Assembly (NCBI GenBank): GCA_902496005.1
Contig: CABUZI010000011.1
Span: 1-25,981, forward strand
Length of the DNA stretch: 25,981 nucleotides
Reading direction: 5' to 3'
Origin: an uncultured Collinsella sp.
GTDB taxonomy: Bacteria; Actinomycetota; Coriobacteriia; Coriobacteriales; Coriobacteriaceae
Positions 1-6,939 of this stretch are shown piece by piece. The position numbers and the translations under genes are program-made. The notes below the pieces were generated by a model, which saw nothing but the letters and a program-made list of their open reading frames with translations, was not told the origin of the DNA and did not search any database. How positions within the stretch are numbered: the stretch's first letter is position 1; every line of letters starts with the position of its first letter.

Positions 1-1084
1 CGCAGGCGAGCGCGGCGACCGGCGCGGCGGTAAGCTCGGGCGCGCGACGCAGCTCGCCGATCAGCGTCATGGCGTCGTGCATGAGCGAAAGCGGTGTCTC
101 GGTCGTATCCGCGACCACGGCGGCACCGGCGACGGCGCCCACATGGTCCAGCACGGTGACGGGCTTGGCGGCGCAAAAGTCGACAAAACGCTTGTAGCCA
201 GCGCTCTTGACCATGCGCTCGGTGGTCTTGCGGGCGGCGGGGTCGATGTCTACGGCCACGATGCGTGCCTGGCGCTCGCGCGCTGCCGCCTCGCGCTCGC
301 GCGCCTCGGCAAGCAGCTGCTCCCACAGAGCGGCGTCGTGCAGCTGCCAGCCCTCAAAGCCCCAGCGCTCGCGTGCGGCGCCCGGGGCGCGGTCGGTCAG
401 AATGTTCACGGCCTCCAGCAGCAGACCGCCGCCGGCGCACGAGGCATCGATCAGCGTGGGAAGGGCTTCGTTTTCGTAATCGTCGGCCGTCAGCTCGCGC
501 TCGCATAGTGCGGTCCAGCCGACCTGCGCCAGCACCAGGGCGGCGTAGTCGGGGCGCAACACGTGTGCGCCCTCGCCGGCACGAGTCGCAGCGGGCGGCA
601 GACGCTTGAACAGCGGGTCGCCCGAAAGGTCCAGGCTGATGCTCGCGCGACGCTGACGCAGCGAAAGCAGTAGGTGAACATCGGGGTCGGCGGCATCGAC
701 GTCGGCACGACGTCCCGTGGTCTCGGCCAGGCGGTCGCACAGCGCGTCTTTGGCGCGCAGGGCCGAGAAGCGCGTGTTGCGCAGCTGCTCGGTCACGCCG
801 CGGGCGGTGATGGCGATGGTGGCGCCGGGGCGGACGATGCTCTCCCAGGCGATGTCGTAAACGCTATCGTACAGTTCATCGGCATCCTGCGCCTCAAAGC
901 GCCCGAGTACCACGAACACACGGCTCGCCAGGCGCGACCACAGACAGGCGCGGTAGCCTTCTTCGAGCTCGCCCTCAAATGTAGCGCGGCCCTTCAGCCG
1001 GCGAACATGCGAAAGCCCGAGGCGTTTAAGCTCATCGGCGAGTGCGGACTCAAAGCCCTCGGGGCAGCTTGCGTAAAATTCCAT
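1..1084 (-). CDS. rlmL: 23S rRNA guanine methyltransferase, RlmL/RlmKL-type, N-terminal part (cut by window edge)
   Basis: The frame is open from an ATG at 1084-1082 to the window start, giving 361 residues with the C-terminus outside. It follows the N-terminal half of E. coli RlmL closely: a THUMP region at about residues 50-155 (CLWSRLASR, PGATIAI, RNTRFSALRAKDA, SISLDLSGD), then the start of the RlmL methyltransferase domain (DRAPG and RWGFEGW at about 231-246). RlmL makes m2G in 23S rRNA, and in many bacteria it is fused to RlmK, which makes m7G; whether the fusion exists here cannot be seen. Two things are odd. The SAM motif I reads DASCAGGG (213-220) rather than DPMCGSGT, and the catalytic NPPYG site is replaced by a segment reading ADTTETPLS (about 325-333). 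An SD-like GAGAGG lies 6 nt upstream of the ATG. The family call is firm; activity of this domain is doubtful. Confidence 0.85.
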   Translation of the reverse strand, partial: MEFYASCPEGFESALADELKRLGLSHVRRLKGRATFEGELEEGYRACLWSRLASRVFVVLGRFEAQDADELYDSVYDIAWESIVRPGATIAITARGVTEQLRNTRFSALRAKDALCDRLAETTGRRADVDAADPDVHLLLSLRQRRASISLDLSGDPLFKRLPPAATRAGEGAHVLRPDYAALVLAQVGWTALCERELTADDYENEALPTLIDASCAGGGLLLEAVNILTDRAPGAARERWGFEGWQLHDAALWEQLLAEAREREAAARERQARIVAVDIDPAARKTTERMVKSAGYKRFVDFCAAKPVTVLDHVGAVAGAAVVADTTETPLSLMHDAMTLIGELRRAPELTAAPVAALAC

Positions 1085-1111
1085 GGGTGACCTCTCTGGT
1101 TGCGTCGCTCC

Positions 1112-1117
1112 ATTATA
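1112..1117 (-). promoter_or_regulatory. Candidate -10 box for the rlmL-type gene
   Basis: The minus strand reads a perfect TATAAT here, 28 nt upstream of the methyltransferase ATG, inside the small palindrome CCATTATATGATGG (1110-1123). There is no good -35 at the usual distance. The plus strand reads TATGAT at 1115-1120 in the same palindrome, so the divergent HAD gene might share the site. The call rests on -10 similarity only. Confidence 0.35.
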
Positions 1118-1159
1118 TGATGGATGCTTCGTTTGCCCTTATCCTCGAAAGGAACTCAT

Positions 1160-1987
1160 ATGATTGATGCGTGTCCCAAACCCGCTGTGCTCTTTTTTGA
1201 CGTGGACGGCACGCTGACGTCGTTCGATCCCGACGATATGACCGATAAGGACTTTTCGGCGGTTCGCCCCTCGCAGGCGGTGATCGAGGCGTTTCATCGT
1301 CTGCGCGACGCAGGGCACAAGGCGTTTATCTGCACGGGTCGTCCCTTGTGGCTGATTGCCGATGGCCTGCGTGCTTTGGAGCCTGCGGGTGTCGTTGCCA
1401 TGGCGGGCGCCACGCTCGAGGTCGAGGGTCGCGTGGTGCATGAGGACTGCTTTGACGAGGACGTTATCGAGGAGCTTGCGCGCCGTATGGCCGCGGCGGG
1501 GATTGAGGCCTTTTTCGAGACCAACGTGGCTACTTTTGCCCTGGAACCCGCGGGCGTTGAGCAGTCGTCTCTGATCGGCACTTCTGTGGTGCACAGCACC
1601 GAGGAAATGCGCGTCGACGGCAGTCTGCGCGTGGGCAAGGTATGCCTCAATGTGCCCAGTTTGGCTCGCGTAGCCAACGATGATGGCTTTATCGATCGCG
1701 AGTTTGAGCTGTGCAACACCGGTGGTCAGAATCGCGAGCTGAGTCCCAAGGGCATTGACAAGGGCGTGGGCGTGGCGCGAGCGCTGGCGTATCTGGGCCG
1801 CACTGGCAACGCGCGCACCTTTGGCTTTGGTGATTCGGGTAACGACCTGGGCATGCTCGCCGCTGTCGAGACGGCCGTGGCCATGGGCAACGCTATGCCC
1901 GAGGTCAAGGCGGTCGCCGACTACGTGACCGACGATGTCGCACACGACGGTACCGTCACAGCGATGCAGCATTTCGGCCTCATCTAA
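1160..1987 (+). CDS. HAD-superfamily hydrolase, Cof-type (subclass IIB) phosphatase
   Basis: The protein has 275 residues and all four HAD motifs. Motif I is DVDGT, with nucleophile D14 and acid D16. Motif II is in FICTGR, the motif III lysine is in SPKGIDKG, and motif IV is GDSGNDLGML. The cap between motifs II and III and the closing GNAMPEVKAVADYVT segment are typical of Cof/YbiV-like sugar-phosphate phosphatases, which are soluble Mg-dependent enzymes. The substrate cannot be read from sequence. The start at 1160 is preferred over an in-frame ATG at 1124 because AAAGGA lies just upstream and homology begins here. It is divergent from the methyltransferase gene. The transaldolase-like gene lies 193 nt downstream, so a link in sugar-phosphate metabolism is possible but unproven. 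Confidence 0.9.
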   Translation: MIDACPKPAVLFFDVDGTLTSFDPDDMTDKDFSAVRPSQAVIEAFHRLRDAGHKAFICTGRPLWLIADGLRALEPAGVVAMAGATLEVEGRVVHEDCFDEDVIEELARRMAAAGIEAFFETNVATFALEPAGVEQSSLIGTSVVHSTEEMRVDGSLRVGKVCLNVPSLARVANDDGFIDREFELCNTGGQNRELSPKGIDKGVGVARALAYLGRTGNARTFGFGDSGNDLGMLAAVETAVAMGNAMPEVKAVADYVTDDVAHDGTVTAMQHFGLI

Positions 1988-2180
1988 TGAATCCCGCGTT
2001 CTGACGTTTGCTCAAACTGCGACTCTTCGCTTTTGCATGCTCAATCGATTTATCAATCCAAACACTGAGGTGTTTATACCGTTCGCCGAGAAGATAAAAA
2101 ACCGCAGCTCACGCCTTGATAAACGTAGGTAAAGTGTTTAGCAGTTTAACGCCCATGTGCAAGCGAAAGGAATCAGGCAG

Positions 2181-2885
2181 ATGGCAATCAAGGTGTTCGC
2201 TGACGGTGCAAACCTCGAGGGCATGCTCGACATGTACGAGAACGGCAACGTTCAGGGTTTCACGACCAACCCGTCCCTTATGAAGAAGGGCGGCGTGACG
2301 GATTACCGCGCGTTTGCCAAGGAGGTCCTGACCCACATCACCGATGTGTCCGTCTCGTTTGAGGTCTTTGCCGATGACGTCGAGACCATGGAGGTCGAGG
2401 CGCGCGAGATCGCTACCTGGGCCGAGAACGTCTACGTCAAGATTCCGTGCGTGACCACCAAGGGCGAGTCCACCGCCGAGCTGGTCCGCAAGCTTTCCGC
2501 CGACGGCATCAAGGTCAACGTCACTACTATCTTTACGCCTACGCAGGTCGATGAGATGGTCGAGGCCGTTGACACCGAGACGCCGTCCATCATCTCGCTC
2601 TTTGCCGGCCGCATCGCCGATACCGGCGTCGACCCCATTCCGTTTATGACGGAGTCGGTCAAGAAGGCCGCCGCAAAGCCCAACTGCGAGGTCCTGTGGG
2701 CGTCCACGCGCGAGCTCATTAACATTTACCAGGCCGAGGCCTGCGGTTGCCAGATCATCACGGTGCCCAACAGCATCCTGGCCAAGCGCAAGAACATTGG
2801 TCGCGACCCGTACGAGGTCTCGCTCGATACCGTGCGCGGTTTTGCCAAGGATATCGCCGCTTTGGGCTTCCATATTCTGCCGTAA
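2181..2885 (+). CDS. Transaldolase / fructose-6-phosphate aldolase family protein (short TalC/MipB-like type)
   Basis: This 234-residue protein is the length of the small single-domain transaldolases, not the 320-residue TalB type. It shows the (beta/alpha)8 landmarks FADGANLEGM (6-15), GFTTNPSLMKKGG (26-38), VYVKIP with the Schiff-base lysine K87, VNVTTIFTP, SLFAGRIADTG and VLWASTRE. The family moves a dihydroxyacetone unit between sugar phosphates (pentose phosphate pathway) or cleaves fructose 6-phosphate; sequence alone does not separate these. The start at 2181 has AAAGGA about 11 nt upstream; an in-frame ATG at 2157 lacks such support. The last 19 bases of the gene recur, with one change, 156 bases downstream (3021-3039), and a strong terminator lies beyond at 3124-3172. 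Confidence 0.9.
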   Translation: MAIKVFADGANLEGMLDMYENGNVQGFTTNPSLMKKGGVTDYRAFAKEVLTHITDVSVSFEVFADDVETMEVEAREIATWAENVYVKIPCVTTKGESTAELVRKLSADGIKVNVTTIFTPTQVDEMVEAVDTETPSIISLFAGRIADTGVDPIPFMTESVKKAAAKPNCEVLWASTRELINIYQAEACGCQIITVPNSILAKRKNIGRDPYEVSLDTVRGFAKDIAALGFHILP

Positions 2886-3039
2886 CGCGAACACTGGCTA
2901 CGCCGCGGGCTGCTCGCTCCGGCCTTTCCTTTCCCTATCGCTCACGCGCTTCGCGAAGGTCGCGCTAGGCAAAGGAAAGGCCGGGGCTGCCGGCACGAGC
3001 TTGCCAGTAGGTTGGTGATTGGCTTCCATATCCTGCCGT
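2865..3039 (+). repeat. Direct repeat of the transaldolase 3' end flanking a palindromic insert
   Basis: The 19 bases at 2865-2883 (GGCTTCCATATTCTGCCGT, the end of the gene) are repeated at 3021-3039 with a single T-to-C change. The DNA between them contains a long hairpin: CCGGCCTTTCCTTT at 2919-2932 is the exact reverse complement of 2971-2984, and the loop has further partial pairing (CTTCGCGAAG). This looks like a palindromic element inserted with, or causing, a duplication of the gene end. It accounts for the first part of the gene-free stretch 2886-3268. Confidence 0.65.
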
Positions 3040-3042
3040 GGA

Positions 3043-3258
3043 CAAAGGTACCCCCGCCTGCGACGTGCAAAATTGAGAGTATTCAGCAAGGTAAAGGTCT
3101 TTATCAGTTAACCGAAGCATGAAACGGCCCCCGTTTTGGCTCTGACGACGCTAAAATGGGGGCTGTTTTTTTGAGGTTATTGTCTCTGAGGGGCATCCGG
3201 AACGGTGGAATTTGCAGAATACTCGCGATTTTGCACATTGCTACAGGGGGTACCTTTG
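3043..3258. repeat. Inverted pair of 45-base repeats around a terminator
   Basis: Bases 3043-3087 and the reverse complement of 3214-3258 agree at 36 of 45 positions. Both begin CAAAGGTACCCCC and share GTGCAAAAT and GAGTATTC. The pair brackets 126 bases that hold the terminator at 3124-3172. The arrangement resembles the terminal repeats of a small non-autonomous element, or two copies of a dispersed intergenic repeat facing each other. No open frame of note lies inside. Confidence 0.65.
3124..3172 (+). terminator. Rho-independent terminator (transaldolase transcript)
   Basis: Bases 3124-3140 pair with 3150-3166 over 17 positions, three of them G-U, around a 9-base loop. A run of seven T (3166-3172) follows. 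It lies about 240 nt beyond the transaldolase stop, after the palindromic insert. Tex is transcribed toward it from the other side, but the opposite strand lacks an equally good T-run. Confidence 0.85.
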
Positions 3259-3268
3259 CTTTGGCGGT

Positions 3269-5416
3269 TTACTTGCCCTGCACCATGGTGAGCGAGATCT
3301 TCTTGCGGTCGCGATCGACCTTTTCCACCCACACCTTGACCGTGTCGCCGACGCGTACCACGTCGCTCGGGTGCTTGACGAAGCGGTTGGCCAGCTTGGA
3401 GATGTGCACAAGGCCGTCCTGGTGCACGCCCACGTCGACGAAGGCGCCAAAGTCGACGACGTTGCGCACCGTGCCCTTGAGCTCCATGCCGGGTTCCAGG
3501 TCGTCGATGGAAAGCGCTGAGCGGCTAAAGACCACCTCGGGTGCGTCGTCGCGCGGGTCGCGGCCGGGCTTCTTGAGCTCGTTGACGATGTCGATGAGCG
3601 TGAGGGTGCCGCAGTTCAGGTCGCTTGCCAGCGCCGAGATGCTGCCCAGGCGGCGCTCGATGTCGGGCACGCCGCCGCGGCTGAGCTCGCTTGCTTTAAC
3701 GCCGGCGCGTTCTAGGACGGACGTGGCCACCTCGTAGCTCTCGGGGTGGACGCTTGTCGCGTCGAGTGGGTTCCTGCCGCCGCTAATGCGCAAAAAGCCC
3801 GCGGCGTTGAGATATGCCTTGGGTCCCAGCTTGGGGACCTTCTTGAGCTGGCGGCGATCGGTAAAGGCGCCGTTTTCCTCGCGGTAGGCCACGATGTTTT
3901 TGGCCACGCTCGGCGTGATGCCCGATACATATCCCAGTAGGCTCGCGCTCGCGGTATTCACGTCGACGCCCACGCGGTTGACGACGTCCTCCACCACATG
4001 GCCCAGGGTGCGCGAAAGCTCGGCCTGGTCAAGGTCGTGCTGGTACTGGCCCACGCCGATAGACTGGGGCGGAATCTTGACGAGCTCTGCCAGCGGGTCT
4101 TGCAGGCGACGGCCCAGGCTCATGGCGCCACGCACGGTGACGTCCAGGTCGGGATATTCCTGGCTGGCGAGCTCGGAGGCGGAGTACACGGACGCGCCGG
4201 CTTCGCTAACGATGGTGTATCGCAGCCCAGGCGCCTGCTCGGCGATGAACTCCGAGACGACTTCCTCGGTCTCGCGGCTGGCGGTGCCGTTGCCGATGAC
4301 GATGGTGTTGACGCTGTCCTTTTTTACGAGGCGGGCGAGCTCGCGCTTGGTGCCGGCGACGTCGTGGCGCGGCTTGGTGGGGTAGACCACGCCGTGGTCG
4401 AGCAGCTTGCCGGTCTCGTCCATAACGGCGACCTTGCAGCCGGTGCGGTATCCCGGATCGAGCGCGAGCACGCGGGCACCGCGCACGGGGCGTGCCGAGA
4501 GCAGGCCCTCGAGATTCTTGGCAAAGACGTTGATGGCCTCGGTCTGCGCACGGACGGTGAGTTTGGCGCGGGCCTCGCGCTCCAGCGAGGGGGCCATGAG
4601 GCGCTTGTAGCCGTCGGCGATGGCGGCGTCAAAGACGGGCGCGAAGACGCCCTGGCGTCGGGGCCAACGGCTGCCGAGGCGTGCCGTGGCGGCGGCGCCG
4701 TCGACGTTCACGCGCACGCGGAGCTTGCCCTCGCGCTCACCGCGGTCGATAGCCAGCACGCGGTGGTTGGGTATACGGCGCAGCGGCTCATCATAGCTGT
4801 AGTACGGCTCGTAGGGGGTCTTCTCGGTGGGGTCGGTGGCCTCGACGACGATGTCTGCGGTGTTTTGCGTAAAGGCACGCAGGTCGGCGACGTTCTCGGG
4901 GTCCTCGGCCACCGTCTCGGCCACGATGTCCGCCGCGCCGGCGAGCGCCTTCTCGGGCGTGTCGAAGCCGGCTTCCTCGTTGACGTATGCCGCGGCGGCG
5001 TCGAGCGCGCTGCCCTTGGCCGAGGCCTGCATGATGACCATGTTGGCAAGTGGCTCCAGGCCTGCCTCGCGGGCCTTCTGTGCGCGGGTCATGCGCTTTT
5101 TGCGGTAGGGCTTGTAGAGGTCCTCGACACGCTGGAGCTGCGTGGCCTCGCGAATTTGCTGTTCGAGCTCGGGCGTAAGTTTGCCCTGGGCGTCGATGAG
5201 CAGAATGACGTCCTCTTTGCGCTGTTCAAGATTACGCAGGTAGGACAGGCGCTCGTCGAGCGCGCGCAGGGCGACGTCGTCCATGCCACCCGTGGCTTCC
5301 TTGCGGTAGCGCGAGATAAAGGGGATGGTGTTGCCCTCGTCGATGAGCTTGACGGCTGCCTCGACGTTGGCGGCCTTAAGGTTGAGCTCGCGGGCGAGCT
5401 GGGCGATAAGATCCAT
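3269..5416 (-). CDS. tex: Tex family S1 RNA-binding protein (transcription accessory protein)
   Basis: This 715-residue protein has the full Tex layout. A helical N-terminal region (about 1-310) includes NTIPFISRYRKEATGGMDD and RVEDLYKPYRKKR. A YqgF/RNase H-like domain starts at about residue 315 (RVLALDPGYRTGCKVAV). Helix-hairpin-helix repeats are at about 480-575 (VVEDVVNRVGVDVNTAS, KKVPKLGPKAYLNAAGFLRI). A C-terminal S1 domain covers about 645-713 (GTVRNVVDFGAFVDVGVHQDGLVHIS). Tex binds nucleic acid and is linked to transcription and, in some pathogens, toxin expression. The ATG at 5416 is chosen because AAGGAG precedes it at good spacing and the homology starts MDLIAQLARELN; an in-frame ATG at 5503 would add 29 residues from repeat-rich DNA. 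It appears monocistronic. Confidence 0.95.
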   Translation of the reverse strand: MDLIAQLARELNLKAANVEAAVKLIDEGNTIPFISRYRKEATGGMDDVALRALDERLSYLRNLEQRKEDVILLIDAQGKLTPELEQQIREATQLQRVEDLYKPYRKKRMTRAQKAREAGLEPLANMVIMQASAKGSALDAAAAYVNEEAGFDTPEKALAGAADIVAETVAEDPENVADLRAFTQNTADIVVEATDPTEKTPYEPYYSYDEPLRRIPNHRVLAIDRGEREGKLRVRVNVDGAAATARLGSRWPRRQGVFAPVFDAAIADGYKRLMAPSLEREARAKLTVRAQTEAINVFAKNLEGLLSARPVRGARVLALDPGYRTGCKVAVMDETGKLLDHGVVYPTKPRHDVAGTKRELARLVKKDSVNTIVIGNGTASRETEEVVSEFIAEQAPGLRYTIVSEAGASVYSASELASQEYPDLDVTVRGAMSLGRRLQDPLAELVKIPPQSIGVGQYQHDLDQAELSRTLGHVVEDVVNRVGVDVNTASASLLGYVSGITPSVAKNIVAYREENGAFTDRRQLKKVPKLGPKAYLNAAGFLRISGGRNPLDATSVHPESYEVATSVLERAGVKASELSRGGVPDIERRLGSISALASDLNCGTLTLIDIVNELKKPGRDPRDDAPEVVFSRSALSIDDLEPGMELKGTVRNVVDFGAFVDVGVHQDGLVHISKLANRFVKHPSDVVRVGDTVKVWVEKVDRDRKKISLTMVQGK

Positions 5417-5474
5417 GGGACTCCTTGCGTTTAAGGTGCGTTTGCAGCACAGGGCTACCAAGGATACCACCCGT

Positions 5475-5493
5475 CCCAAAAGACTGTTTTGGG
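5475..5493. repeat. Short palindrome upstream of tex
   Basis: CCCAAAA (5475-5481) and TTTTGGG (5487-5493) form a 7-bp stem with a 5-base loop, about 60 nt upstream of the tex start. It could be an operator or simply the edge of the neighbouring repeat element; nothing decides between these. Confidence 0.4.
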
Positions 5494-5497
5494 GCCG

Positions 5498-5659
5498 CGC
5501 CATGAAAACGGCCTATCTACTACGTTTGAACCGTATTGGTCGACCATCCCCCGGTTTTCCGAAAATATGCAACCCGTCTACCTGCGGTTTTTATTTCGAG
5601 AAATTTGGCATGGTTGAGGGCGATCGGCTAAACGTAGTAGATAGGCGCGTTTCGTGGCG
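5498..5659. repeat. 162-base element with 30-base terminal inverted repeats (MITE-like)
   Basis: GCCTATCTACTACGTTT at 5511-5527 is the exact reverse complement of 5630-5646. Extending outward to 5498 and 5659, the ends match at 26 of 30 positions. Inside, partial pairing continues (GACCAT against ATGGTT). There is no open frame. Size and terminal symmetry fit a small non-autonomous mobile or palindromic repeat. It fills much of the gene-free gap 5417-5829. Between it and the hairpin at 5726 I see only two similar words, GCAAAATAGCCCC and GCAAAATGCCCC. Confidence 0.65.
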
Positions 5660-5725
5660 AACGAATCAAGCCGAGGTGCAAAATAGCCCCCCGCTCCAGA
5701 AAAATCGTCGGCAAGGTAGCAAAAT

Positions 5726-5755
5726 GCCCCGCGGGCAGGAGGCTGCTCGCGGGGC
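5726..5755 (-). terminator. Hairpin terminator after the SDR/MFS/oxidoreductase unit
   Basis: GCCCCGCGGGCAG (5726-5738) pairs with 5743-5755 over 13 positions, one of them G-T, around a 4-base loop. It lies 75 nt beyond the oxidoreductase stop, at the expected place for the end of the minus-strand transcript. The T-run on that strand is weak (ATTTTG), so termination may be incomplete. Confidence 0.55.
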
Positions 5756-5829
5756 AAAGAAGAGGGGCTTAATTTGTGGCGGACCGAGGGACTCGGCATG
5801 GGGTTTCTGCCGCGGTCGCTCTTAAGGCA

Positions 5830-6870
5830 TTACAGCTCGACGAGCTGACCGGTCTCGGCGGCCTCCTTGATAGCGTTGAGAAGCGTGAGCGTCTTAACGT
5901 TGTCGGCGGGGGTCACGACGGGCTCGACCTCGCGGCGGACAACCTTCACAAAGTGCTTGAGCTGCATCTTGTGCGGCAGTGCCGGGTCGACGGCCGGAAT
6001 CTCCATCTGCAGCGGCTTGTGCCAGTTAGAGGCGCCGTCGTAGGAGAACTGGTGCAGGCGGGGCAGCGACAGGGCGCCCTTAGTGCCGCCGATAAAGTAG
6101 GCGTCGGCGTCGAAGGGGCGGTACTGCGGATCCTCGCGGGCGGTGGCCTCCCAGTTCCAGGGGCTGGCGGTGGCGTCGGAGATGGTCATGCTTGCGAGCG
6201 CGCCATCGGCAAAACGGACGTTGACCACGGCGGAGTCCTCGGTCTCAAAACCGCGGGCGGCGCTGGACTGCATACCCTGGACGGCAACGGGCTCGCCCAG
6301 CAGGTAGCGGAGCAGGTCAACGTCGTGCACCAGGTTGACCAGGATCGGGCCGGCACCCTTCTTGCGGCGCCATTCGACATCGAAGTACTCGTCATTCTTA
6401 TAGATCATGTAGTGGAAGCTCGACACGGTGAGCTTGCCCAGCTCGCCGGACTCGATGATCTCCTTGGCCTTGTTGACGAAGGGGTTGTGGCGACGGTGCT
6501 GACCCACGAGCACGGGCACGCCGGCGGTCTCGGCCTCGGCAGCGAAAGCCTGGGCATCCTCCAGGTCGTTGGAGATCGGCTTTTCGACCAGCGGCACGAT
6601 ATTGCGCTTCACAGCCTCGCGGGCAACGCCCAGGTGCAGGTCGTTGGGCGTGGCGATGATGACGGCCTCGGGCTTAACCTCGTCCATCATCTGGGCGGGA
6701 TCGGTGAAGAACGGCACGCCGGCGGCCTCAGCCGTGGCGCGGGCGCCCTCAAAGGCGTCGGCGATGGCGACGAGCTCGGCCTCGGGCTCCTCGGTGACAA
6801 AGCGGATGTGGTTGCGGCCCATGGCGCCGGCGCCGATAACGGCAATGCGGACGGGGTTGAGCTCAGACAT
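5830..6870 (-). CDS. Gfo/Idh/MocA family NAD(P)-dependent oxidoreductase
   Basis: The protein has 346 residues. An N-terminal Rossmann fold carries GAGAMG (13-18), acidic D38 after strand 2 (AIADAF, favouring NAD), ATPNDLH at about 73-79, and the family EKP motif at 96-98 (LVEKPIS). The C-terminal alpha/beta domain has the usual GAGPILVNLVHDVDLLRYLLG segment (172-191) with the conserved H182. Members oxidise or reduce sugars, inositols, sugar acids and related compounds; the substrate is not evident here. It is the last gene of a minus-strand unit behind the MFS transporter and SDR, with a 69-nt gap that holds a perfect hairpin (6901-6931). AAGGAG lies upstream of the ATG. Confidence 0.92.
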   Translation of the reverse strand: MSELNPVRIAVIGAGAMGRNHIRFVTEEPEAELVAIADAFEGARATAEAAGVPFFTDPAQMMDEVKPEAVIIATPNDLHLGVAREAVKRNIVPLVEKPISNDLEDAQAFAAEAETAGVPVLVGQHRRHNPFVNKAKEIIESGELGKLTVSSFHYMIYKNDEYFDVEWRRKKGAGPILVNLVHDVDLLRYLLGEPVAVQGMQSSAARGFETEDSAVVNVRFADGALASMTISDATASPWNWEATAREDPQYRPFDADAYFIGGTKGALSLPRLHQFSYDGASNWHKPLQMEIPAVDPALPHKMQLKHFVKVVRREVEPVVTPADNVKTLTLLNAIKEAAETGQLVEL

Positions 6871-6900
6871 TTCGACTCCTTAATACTGGTGACCGGTGGA

Positions 6901-6931
6901 ATGCGACAAAGGGACTGTCCCTTTGTCGCAT
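6901..6931. repeat. Perfect intergenic hairpin of the CAAAGGGACnGTCCCTTTG family
   Basis: ATGCGACAAAGGGA (6901-6914) and TCCCTTTGTCGCAT (6918-6931) form a perfect 14-bp stem with loop CTG, between the MFS and oxidoreductase genes. A relative lies at 17866-17898. It has no T-run, so it is more likely an mRNA-stability hairpin or dispersed palindrome than a classical terminator. It could set different expression of the two flanking genes. Confidence 0.75.
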
Positions 6932-6939
6932 CGGTAAAA

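Noticed and set aside
2060..2075. AAACAC-TGAG-GTGTTT as terminator of the HAD gene
   Set aside because: The stem is only 6 bp with low stability and no T-run; it may be a chance palindrome.
3998..5434. 478-codon plus-strand open frame opposite tex
   Set aside because: Antisense to well-conserved Tex domains; no motif, no ribosome site worth the name.
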